From the NCBI GenBank assembly GCA_901456055.1, contig CABDWT010000003.1, forward strand, positions 317,352-381,351: a DNA stretch of 64,000 bases, written 5' to 3'. The translations under genes were made by a program, and so were the position numbers. This DNA comes from Phytobacter ursingii (GTDB lineage: Bacteria; Pseudomonadota; Gammaproteobacteria; Enterobacterales; Enterobacteriaceae). Below the pieces are notes generated by a model. It ran no database searches and had not been told where the DNA came from. It saw nothing but the letters and a program-made list of their open reading frames with translations. The number at the start of each line of letters is the position of its first letter. The first letter of the stretch is position 1. Positions 55,615 to 64,000 of the stretch are shown here, piece by piece.

Positions 55615-55905
55615 AGATCGCGCGATCGAGTGTGGATAACTATGCTTAAAACTGCTGATCAACCGGTAGTTATCCAAAGTATAACCGTCGCTTAGTTTTT
55701 GAGTTGTGTATAACTACCCATTCTGATCCCAGCTTATACTGACCAGGATCACCGATCATTCACAGCTAATGATCCAGGCTAACGTCATGATCTTCATATC
55801 AGGATCCGGGTTATCCACAAGCCAGGGCGATCCTAATAAGAGATCACAGTAAAACAGATCTCTCTAAATAAAGATCTTCTTTTTAATACCCGGGATCCTG
55901 ATGCT
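55615..55905. other. oriC: Chromosomal replication origin oriC
   Basis: Lies between mioC and mnmG as in E. coli, reversed in this window. DnaA boxes are R4 tgtggataa at 55631-55639, R3 ttatccaaa at 55670-55678, R2 tgtgtataa at 55705-55713 and R1 ttatccaca at 55811-55819. The AT-rich unwinding element with gatct-type 13-mers is at about 55830-55890, on the mnmG side. The spacer to mnmG extends to 55987. Fourteen GATC sites, the targets of Dam and SeqA, lie in this spacer. An IHF-like region falls between R1 and R2. Confidence 0.97.
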
Positions 55906-55987
55906 TTCTCACTGAGCTAAAGTTGAGTAGAATCCACGGCCCGGGCATCAATCCACTTTCTAACCGCTTTATGCGAGGCAATACACC

Positions 55988-57877
55988 ATGTTTTATCCGG
56001 ATCCTTTTGACGTCATCATCATTGGCGGGGGTCATGCAGGCACTGAGGCCGCGATGGCCGCAGCGCGTATGGGTCAACAGACTCTGCTTTTGACACACAA
56101 TATCGACACGCTGGGGCAAATGAGTTGCAACCCGGCCATTGGCGGTATTGGGAAAGGACACCTGGTAAAAGAAGTGGATGCACTCGGCGGCCTGATGGCG
56201 AAAGCGATCGACCATGCGGGTATCCAGTTTAGGATACTAAACGGCAGCAAAGGCCCGGCGGTTCGGGCGACCCGCGCACAGGCCGATCGCGTGCTTTACC
56301 GTCAGGCTGTGCGTACCGCGCTGGAAAACCAGCCCAATCTGATGATCTTCCAGCAGGCGGTCGAAGATCTGATTGTAGAAAACGATCGCGTCGTGGGTGC
56401 TGTTACCCAGATGGGCCTGAAATTCCGTGCCAAAGCGGTCGTTCTTACCGTCGGGACATTCCTGGACGGCAAAATTCATATCGGGCTGGATAATTACAGC
56501 GGTGGCCGTGCGGGCGATCCGCCGTCCATTCCGCTTTCTCGTCGTCTGCGTGAATTACCGCTGCGCGTAAGCCGTCTGAAAACAGGTACGCCGCCGCGTA
56601 TTGATGCACGTACCATTGATTTCAGCGTTCTGGCTCAGCAGCACGGTGATAACCCGATGCCGGTCTTCTCGTTCATGGGCAATGCGGCGCAGCATCCGCA
56701 GCAGGTGCCGTGCTACATCACGCATACCAACGAAAAAACCCACGACGTTATCCGTAATAACCTCGATCGCAGCCCAATGTACGCAGGTGTGATCGAAGGG
56801 ATCGGCCCGCGCTATTGCCCGTCGATCGAAGACAAGGTGATGCGCTTTGCCGATCGCAATCAGCATCAGATCTTCCTTGAACCGGAAGGGTTGACCTCTA
56901 ACGAAATTTATCCGAACGGTATCTCCACCAGCCTGCCGTTTGATGTACAGATGAACATTGTCCGCTCGATGCAGGGGATGGAAAACGCAAAAATCGTTCG
57001 CCCTGGTTATGCCATTGAGTACGATTTCTTCGATCCGCGTGACCTGAAACTAACCCTGGAGAGCAAATTCATCCACGGGCTGTTCTTTGCCGGGCAAATC
57101 AACGGTACCACTGGCTACGAAGAAGCGGCGGCTCAGGGGCTATTAGCCGGTCTGAACGCCGCACGCTTCTCCGCCGAGAAAGAGGGCTGGGCACCGGCGC
57201 GTTCTCAAGCCTATCTTGGCGTACTGGTGGATGATCTTTGTACGCTGGGTACCAAAGAACCGTACCGTATGTTCACGTCTCGTGCCGAGTATCGCCTGAT
57301 GCTGCGCGAAGATAACGCCGATCTGCGTCTGACCGAAATCGGTCGCGAACTTGGTCTTGTGGATGACGAACGTTGGGCTCGCTACAACGAGAAACTCGAA
57401 AATATCGAACGTGAACGTCAGCGCCTGAAATCTATCTGGGTTAACCCAATGTCGGAAAACGCGCCGGAAGTGAATAAAAACCTGACTGCGCCGCTGTCTC
57501 GTGAAGCCAGCGGTGAAGATCTGCTGCGTCGCCCGGAAATGACGTACGAACAGCTGGTACAACTGGCACCATTTGTTCCTGGGCTGAGCGATGAACAGGC
57601 GGCTGAGCAGGTTGAGATTCAGGTGAAGTACGAGGGGTATATCGCCCGTCAGCAGGATGAAATTGAAAAACAGCAGCGTAACGAGAATACCCTGTTACCT
57701 GCATCGCTCGATTACCGTCAGGTCAGTGGACTGTCGAATGAAGTGATCGCGAAGCTCAACGATCACAAACCGGCATCTATCGGACAGGCATCGCGTATTT
57801 CCGGGATCACACCTGCTGCGATCTCCATTCTGCTGGTCTGGTTGAAAAAGCAGGGGATGCTGCGCCGTAGCGCTTGA
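55988..57877 (+). CDS. mnmG: MnmG (GidA), tRNA wobble-uridine modification enzyme
   Basis: FAD protein of 629 aa that, with MnmE, puts carboxymethylaminomethyl on U34 of tRNAs. The dinucleotide fold [20 protein letters not shown] is at about 11-30. The catalytic-cysteine regions ([14 protein letters not shown] and GYCPSIEDK-like RYCPSIEDK) and the C-terminal MnmE/tRNA-binding helices are intact. Transcription away from oriC affects initiation in E. coli. Confidence 0.98.
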   Translation: MFYPDPFDVIIIGGGHAGTEAAMAAARMGQQTLLLTHNIDTLGQMSCNPAIGGIGKGHLVKEVDALGGLMAKAIDHAGIQFRILNGSKGPAVRATRAQADRVLYRQAVRTALENQPNLMIFQQAVEDLIVENDRVVGAVTQMGLKFRAKAVVLTVGTFLDGKIHIGLDNYSGGRAGDPPSIPLSRRLRELPLRVSRLKTGTPPRIDARTIDFSVLAQQHGDNPMPVFSFMGNAAQHPQQVPCYITHTNEKTHDVIRNNLDRSPMYAGVIEGIGPRYCPSIEDKVMRFADRNQHQIFLEPEGLTSNEIYPNGISTSLPFDVQMNIVRSMQGMENAKIVRPGYAIEYDFFDPRDLKLTLESKFIHGLFFAGQINGTTGYEEAAAQGLLAGLNAARFSAEKEGWAPARSQAYLGVLVDDLCTLGTKEPYRMFTSRAEYRLMLREDNADLRLTEIGRELGLVDDERWARYNEKLENIERERQRLKSIWVNPMSENAPEVNKNLTAPLSREASGEDLLRRPEMTYEQLVQLAPFVPGLSDEQAAEQVEIQVKYEGYIARQQDEIEKQQRNENTLLPASLDYRQVSGLSNEVIAKLNDHKPASIGQASRISGITPAAISILLVWLKKQGMLRRSA

Positions 57878-57937
57878 TACGCTTCGCTAAACCTCCACTG
57901 GCAGATAGCGCGCTGCCTGACAGCGCAACAGATTTAA

Positions 57938-57964
57938 GCCCGGTAAGCGTTAACGCCGCCGGGC
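57938..57964. repeat. REP-like palindrome between mnmG and rsmG
   Basis: gcccggtaagcg / cgccgccgggc resembles an enterobacterial REP unit with its gcgttaacgc centre. It can fold into a stable hairpin in the mnmG-rsmG transcript and end just before the rsmG ribosome binding site. Confidence 0.7.
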
Positions 57965-57988
57965 ATATTTTTCAGACAGGTAATCACC

Positions 57989-58612
57989 GTGCTCAATAAA
58001 CTTTCTCGTCTGCTTGATGAAGCAGGTATTTCGCTCACCGATCACCAGAAAAACCAACTGGTGGCTTATGTTGAAATGCTTCACAAATGGAACAAAGCCT
58101 ACAACCTGACCTCCGTACGTGACCCGAACGAGATGCTGATTCGCCATATTCTGGACAGTATCGTGGTGGCGCCACACTTGCAGGGGGAGCGGTTTATCGA
58201 CGTCGGTACGGGGCCGGGCCTGCCGGGGATCCCGTTATCTATTGTTCTTCCTGATGCACATTTCACCCTACTGGATAGCCTGGGTAAACGTGTCCGTTTC
58301 CTACGTCAGGTTCAGCATGAGCTTCGTCTGACGAATGTCACTCCTGTACAGAGCCGCGTCGAGGATTTTCCGGCCGAGCCGCCTTTTGATGGCGTCATCA
58401 GCCGGGCATTCGCATCGCTGAATGACATGGTGAACTGGTGCCAGCATCTGCCTGGAACACAAGGCAAGTTCTATGCACTTAAGGGGTTGATTCCCAATGA
58501 TGAAATTGACACGCTGCCTGCTCAGTTTTCAGTAGAATCTATCGTCAAATTAGATGTACCGCATCTTGAGGGCGACCGACATCTCGTGGTCATTAAGGCA
58601 AACAAAATTTAA
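57989..58612 (+). CDS. rsmG: RsmG (GidB), 16S rRNA m7G527 methyltransferase
   Basis: S-adenosylmethionine-dependent methyltransferase of 207 aa; loss gives low-level streptomycin resistance. The SAM site [17 protein letters not shown] is at about 69-85. The start is a GTG (57989) after a weak AGG site, as in E. coli. Operon with mnmG. Confidence 0.98.
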   Translation: MLNKLSRLLDEAGISLTDHQKNQLVAYVEMLHKWNKAYNLTSVRDPNEMLIRHILDSIVVAPHLQGERFIDVGTGPGLPGIPLSIVLPDAHFTLLDSLGKRVRFLRQVQHELRLTNVTPVQSRVEDFPAEPPFDGVISRAFASLNDMVNWCQHLPGTQGKFYALKGLIPNDEIDTLPAQFSVESIVKLDVPHLEGDRHLVVIKANKI

Positions 58613-59224
58613 TTTTTATCAAAAAATGTAGAATTCGTGCTGTTTTCTGAATGTTAAAAAACGGCGTAAAAAACAGTGATACGTTCGGTTACATTTAACG
58701 CATATTTTACTTTGATTTTTCGATGTTTTAACGCTGGGCTTTTGCTTAACCCTTAAAATAGTCAACTGCGAAAATATCAGTCTGCTAAAAATCGGCAGGT
58801 TGTACCAATTTATGAATGTTAAATGATTATTATAAATGTCAATGAAAGGTTTTTATTGTATAGCGAGCTGTTTTAAAAAGAGTTGTCAGTAATCATCTTG
58901 AATATCAAAAAGATGAAAAGGCTCAAATTCCGCAGGTGAATATTTTGGCGAGCGCATAAATGTTTAATTTGTGATCTGGTGCACGCTTTAACAGCAGCTG
59001 TTTCGCGTTATTCGACGTTTTGCATAATGGTTCACAGTTTCGCTAAAAGTTGAAAAATAGCCCTCGGGAAAATTATTTAAACATTTATTCACCTTTTCGC
59101 TACTTATTGTTTGAAATCACGAGGCCGCACCGTATAATTTGACCGCTTTTTGATGCTTGACTCCAGGCCTTAAAGAACGTTTTATACGACACGCGGCCTA
59201 CCCCGAAGTGAGCAGGAGTTAAAA
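58613..59224. other. Long AT-rich spacer rsmG-atpI with atp promoter
   Basis: 612 bp without a supported gene, noticeably AT-rich. The main atp promoter is near its right end: -35 ttgaaa at 59111-59116, 16-bp spacer, -10 tataat at 59133-59138. This matches the E. coli atpI promoter. I see no other defined feature in the rest. Confidence 0.75.
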
Positions 59225-59227
59225 GTG

Positions 59228-60435
<1,208 letters not shown>

Positions 60436-60465
60436 TTTTTAACAACACTACTACGTTTTAACTGA

Positions 60466-60758
<293 letters not shown>

Positions 60759-60782
60759 TAACCAGATAAGAGGCATTGTGCT

Positions 60783-61253
60783 GTGAATCTAAACGCAACA
60801 ATCCTCGGCCAGGCCATCGCGTTTGTCCTGTTCGTTCTGTTCTGCATGAAGTATGTATGGCCGCCATTAATGGCAGCCATTGAAAAACGTCAGAAAGAAA
60901 TCGCTGACGGTTTGGCTTCTGCGGAACGAGCTAAGAAGGATTTGGACCTTGCACAGGCCAATGCGACCGACCAGCTGAAAAAAGCGAAAGCAGAAGCTCA
61001 GGTCATCATTGAGCAGGCGAACAAACGCCGCGCTCAGATCCTGGACGAAGCGAAAGCAGAAGCCGAGCAGGAACGTAACAAAATCGTGGCGCAGGCTCAG
61101 GCGGAAATTGACGCCGAGCGTAAACGCGCTCGCGAAGAGCTGCGTAAACAAGTGGCTCTGCTGGCTGTTGCCGGCGCCGAGAAGATCATCGAGCGTTCCG
61201 TGGATGAAGCTGCTAACAGCGACATCGTGAATAAACTGGTCGCTGAACTGTAA
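60783..61253 (+). CDS. atpF: ATP synthase Fo subunit b
   Basis: Peripheral stalk subunit of 156 aa: one N-terminal membrane helix ([20 protein letters not shown]) and a long charged coiled coil. The start is a GTG (60783) as in E. coli. Confidence 0.98.
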   Translation: MNLNATILGQAIAFVLFVLFCMKYVWPPLMAAIEKRQKEIADGLASAERAKKDLDLAQANATDQLKKAKAEAQVIIEQANKRRAQILDEAKAEAEQERNKIVAQAQAEIDAERKRAREELRKQVALLAVAGAEKIIERSVDEAANSDIVNKLVAEL

Positions 61254-61267
61254 GGAGGGAGGGGCCG

Positions 61268-61801
61268 ATGTCTGAATTTGTAACGGTAGCTCGCCCCTAC
61301 GCCAAAGCAGCTTTTGACTTTGCTGTCGAACACCAGGGTGTTGATCGCTGGCAGGATATGCTGGCGTTCGCAGCCGAGGTGACGAAAAACGAACATATGG
61401 CAGAGCTTCTCTCCGGTGCTATTGCGCCGGAAACGCTTGCCGAGTCGTTTATCGCAGTCTGTGGGGAGCAACTTGACGACAACGGTCAGAACCTGATTCG
61501 GGTGATGGCTGAAAATGGTCGTCTTAAAGTGCTTCCTGATGTTCTTGAGCAGTTTGTTCAATTGCGTGCAGCCAGCGAGGCTACCGCAGAAGTCGAAGTG
61601 ACCTCTGCGACCGCACTGAGTGAAGAACAGCTTTCGAAAATCAGCGCCGCGATGGAAAAACGTCTGTCACGCAAAGTTAAGCTGAATTGCAAAATCGATA
61701 AGTCTGTAATGGCAGGTGTTATCATCCGTGCGGGTGATATGGTCATTGATGGCAGCGTACGCGGCCGTCTTGAACGCCTCGCAGACGTCTTGCAGTCTTA
61801 A
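61268..61801 (+). CDS. atpH: ATP synthase F1 subunit delta
   Basis: Peripheral stalk protein of 177 aa linking b to the top of F1. It starts [19 protein letters not shown] and ends in the conserved [25 protein letters not shown] lies 7-8 bp before the ATG. Confidence 0.98.
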   Translation: MSEFVTVARPYAKAAFDFAVEHQGVDRWQDMLAFAAEVTKNEHMAELLSGAIAPETLAESFIAVCGEQLDDNGQNLIRVMAENGRLKVLPDVLEQFVQLRAASEATAEVEVTSATALSEEQLSKISAAMEKRLSRKVKLNCKIDKSVMAGVIIRAGDMVIDGSVRGRLERLADVLQS

Positions 61802-61813
61802 GGGGACTGGAGC

Positions 61814-63355
61814 ATGCAACTGAATTCCACCGAAATCAGCGAACTGATCAAGCAGCGCATTGCTCAGTTCAATGTTGTGAGTGAAGCTCACAACGAAGGT
61901 ACTATTGTTTCTGTAAGTGACGGTGTTATCCGCATCCACGGCCTGGCCGATTGTATGCAGGGTGAGATGATTTCCCTGCCGGGTAACCGTTACGCTATCG
62001 CACTGAACCTGGAGCGCGACTCTGTAGGTGCCGTTGTGATGGGGCCGTACGCTGACCTCGCCGAAGGCATGAAGGTTAAATGTACGGGTCGTATCCTGGA
62101 AGTTCCGGTTGGTCGTGGTCTGCTGGGCCGCGTTGTGAACACCCTGGGTGCCCCGATTGATGGTAAAGGTCCGCTGGAGCACGACGGCTTCTCCGCTGTC
62201 GAAGCTATCGCGCCGGGCGTTATCGAACGTCAATCCGTCGATCAGCCGGTACAGACCGGTTATAAATCCGTTGACGCCATGATCCCAATCGGTCGTGGTC
62301 AGCGTGAATTGATCATCGGTGACCGTCAGACCGGTAAAACCGCTCTGGCTATCGACGCCATCATCAACCAGCGTGATTCCGGCATCAAGTGCGTCTATGT
62401 GGCTATCGGCCAGAAAGCGTCCACCATTTCTAACGTGGTGCGTAAACTGGAAGAACACGGCGCGCTGGCTAACACCATCGTTGTGGTGGCTACCGCATCT
62501 GAATCCGCCGCATTGCAATACCTGGCACCGTATGCCGGTTGCGCGATGGGCGAATACTTCCGTGACCGCGGTGAAGATGCGCTGATCATTTATGATGACC
62601 TGTCGAAACAGGCCGTTGCTTACCGTCAGATTTCCCTGCTGCTCCGTCGTCCGCCAGGACGTGAAGCATTCCCGGGCGACGTATTCTACCTCCACTCTCG
62701 TCTGCTGGAGCGTGCTGCGCGTGTTAACGCCGAATACGTTGAAGCCTTCACCAAAGGTGAAGTGACTGGGAAAACCGGCTCTCTGACCGCTCTGCCGATT
62801 ATCGAAACGCAGGCAGGTGACGTTTCCGCGTTCGTTCCGACTAACGTAATTTCTATTACCGATGGTCAGATCTTCCTGGAAACCAACCTGTTTAACGCCG
62901 GTATTCGTCCTGCGGTTAACCCGGGTATCTCCGTATCCCGTGTGGGTGGCGCAGCGCAGACCAAGATCATGAAAAAACTGTCCGGTGGTATTCGTACCGC
63001 GCTGGCGCAGTATCGTGAACTGGCAGCGTTCTCCCAGTTTGCCTCTGACCTTGACGATGCAACCCGTAAACAGCTTGACCACGGTCAGAAAGTGACCGAA
63101 CTGCTGAAACAGAAACAGTATGCGCCGATGTCCGTTGCGCAGCAGTCTCTGGTTCTGTTCGCAGCAGAACGTGGTTATCTGGCGGATGTAGAACTGGCGA
63201 AAATCGGTAGCTTCGAAGCCGCTCTGCTGGCTTACGTTGACCGTGACCACGCTCCGTTGATGCAAGAGATCAACCAGTCCGGTGGCTATAACGACGAAAT
63301 CGAAGGCAAGCTGAAAGGCATCCTCGATTCCTTCAAAGCAACCCAGTCCTGGTAA
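61814..63355 (+). CDS. atpA: ATP synthase F1 subunit alpha
   Basis: Non-catalytic nucleotide-binding subunit of 513 aa. P-loop [10 protein letters not shown] is at about 169-178; the arginine finger is in the region [10 protein letters not shown] (Arg376 in E. coli). A long open frame on the opposite strand (61667-63265) is a shadow of its codon use. Confidence 0.99.
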   Translation: MQLNSTEISELIKQRIAQFNVVSEAHNEGTIVSVSDGVIRIHGLADCMQGEMISLPGNRYAIALNLERDSVGAVVMGPYADLAEGMKVKCTGRILEVPVGRGLLGRVVNTLGAPIDGKGPLEHDGFSAVEAIAPGVIERQSVDQPVQTGYKSVDAMIPIGRGQRELIIGDRQTGKTALAIDAIINQRDSGIKCVYVAIGQKASTISNVVRKLEEHGALANTIVVVATASESAALQYLAPYAGCAMGEYFRDRGEDALIIYDDLSKQAVAYRQISLLLRRPPGREAFPGDVFYLHSRLLERAARVNAEYVEAFTKGEVTGKTGSLTALPIIETQAGDVSAFVPTNVISITDGQIFLETNLFNAGIRPAVNPGISVSRVGGAAQTKIMKKLSGGIRTALAQYRELAAFSQFASDLDDATRKQLDHGQKVTELLKQKQYAPMSVAQQSLVLFAAERGYLADVELAKIGSFEAALLAYVDRDHAPLMQEINQSGGYNDEIEGKLKGILDSFKATQSW

Positions 63356-63362
63356 CGTCTGG

Positions 63363-63384
63363 TGGCCTGCCTTAGGGCAGGCCG
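63363..63384 (+). terminator. Hairpin between atpA and atpG
   Basis: Stem ggcctgcc / ggcaggcc around a short loop in the 50 bp spacer, without a U tract. It is more likely an mRNA-stability or processing element than a terminator. Confidence 0.5.
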
Positions 63385-63405
63385 CAAGGCATTGAGGAGA
63401 AGCTC

Positions 63406-64000
63406 ATGGCCGGCGCAAAAGAGATACGTAGTAAGATCGCAAGCGTCCAGAACACGCAAAAGATCACTAAAGCGATGGAAATGGTCGCCGCTTCCAAAAT
63501 GCGTAAATCGCAGGATCGCATGGCGGCCAGCCGTCCTTATGCAGATACCATGCGCAAAGTGATTGGTCACCTTGCGAACGGTAATCTGGAATATAAGCAC
63601 CCTTACCTGGAAGAACGCGACGTTAAACGCGTGGGCTACCTGGTGGTGTCGACCGACCGTGGTCTGTGTGGCGGCTTGAACATTAACCTGTTCAAGAAAG
63701 TACTGGCGGATATGAAAGCATGGTCCGATAAAGGCGTTCAGAGCGACCTCGCGATGATCGGCTCGAAAGGCGTGTCCTTCTTTAATTCCGTTGGTGGCAA
63801 CGTTGTCGCCCAGGTGACCGGTATGGGTGATAACCCGTCCCTGTCCGAACTGATCGGCTCGGTTAAAGTGATGTTGCAGGCCTACGACGAAGGTCGTCTG
63901 GACAAGCTTTACATTGTCAGCAACAAATTTATCAACACCATGTCTCAGGTTCCAACCATCACCCAGCTGCTGCCGTTACCGGCAGAAGAAGATGAAGAGT
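63406..64000 (+). CDS. atpG: ATP synthase F1 subunit gamma, 3' end outside window
   Basis: Central rotor stalk. The visible 198 codons start [20 protein letters not shown] and include the conserved MEMVAASKM and [11 protein letters not shown]. The gene runs off the window end; E. coli AtpG is 287 aa. GAGGAG lies 6-7 bp before the ATG. Confidence 0.97.
   Translation, partial: MAGAKEIRSKIASVQNTQKITKAMEMVAASKMRKSQDRMAASRPYADTMRKVIGHLANGNLEYKHPYLEERDVKRVGYLVVSTDRGLCGGLNINLFKKVLADMKAWSDKGVQSDLAMIGSKGVSFFNSVGGNVVAQVTGMGDNPSLSELIGSVKVMLQAYDEGRLDKLYIVSNKFINTMSQVPTITQLLPLPAEEDEE

Noticed and set aside
61667-63265. 532-aa open frame antisense to atpA
   Set aside because: It is a mirror of atpA codon use (strong RNY bias), has no ribosome binding site, and atpA is a certain gene on the other strand.

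Overview
The window is chromosomal DNA from a member of the Enterobacteriaceae. Gene content and protein sequences are very close to Escherichia, Salmonella and Citrobacter, and a Citrobacter-like genome is my best guess (inference). The reasons are the full-length E. coli-type genes in E. coli order (reverse-complement orientation), a Salmonella-type esterase/SnoaL pair beside fdhE, and ERIC repeats. The window spans the replication origin: oriC lies at about 55.6-55.9 kb between mioC and mnmG. No prophage, insertion sequence or CRISPR array was seen.

Layout. (1) 0-7.8 kb: a two-component system of unknown target, fdhE, an HSL-type esterase, a small SnoaL-fold protein, then fabY-dtd-yihY-yihX on the minus strand. 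(2) 7.9-16.5 kb: a sulfoglycolysis-like cluster. It keeps the aldolase YihT, reductase YihU, kinase YihV and repressor YihW. It lacks the sulfoquinovosidase, the sulfoquinovose isomerase and the GPH transporters of E. coli, and has an aldose-1-epimerase, two MFS carriers of other families and a zinc-dependent polyol-dehydrogenase-like enzyme instead. (3) 16.6-34.3 kb: a conserved housekeeping block with typA, glnA-glnL-glnG, yshB, hemN, a 57-codon small ORF, yihI, csrC, engB, spf (with spfP), polA, yihG, dsbA, srkA, yihD and mobAB. (4) 34.3-40.2 kb: a complete rRNA operon on the minus strand (16S, tRNA-Ile, tRNA-Ala, 23S, 5S) with P1/P2 promoters. (5) 40.2-50.3 kb: yieP, hsrA, the ribose operon rbsDACBKR and kup. 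(6) 50.5-64 kb: ravA-viaA, asnA, asnC, mioC, oriC, mnmG, rsmG and the F1Fo ATP synthase operon, cut by the window edge inside atpG.

Two points stand out. The sulfosugar cluster has kept every residue I know to matter for sulfonate recognition and catalysis, but its entry steps have been replaced. This suggests a different organosulfonate substrate, possibly a sulfo-polyol oxidised to sulfofructose. The rRNA operon joins the mobAB flank (rrnA in E. coli) to the yieP flank (rrnC in E. coli). This implies that the segment lying between those operons in E. coli (about 95 kb, from memory) has moved by recombination between rRNA operons.

Most of the rest is ordinary core genome: nitrogen assimilation (glnALG with NtrC sites and a sigma-54 promoter), anaerobic haem synthesis, DNA replication, disulfide formation, molybdenum cofactor maturation, ribose uptake, potassium uptake and oxidative phosphorylation.
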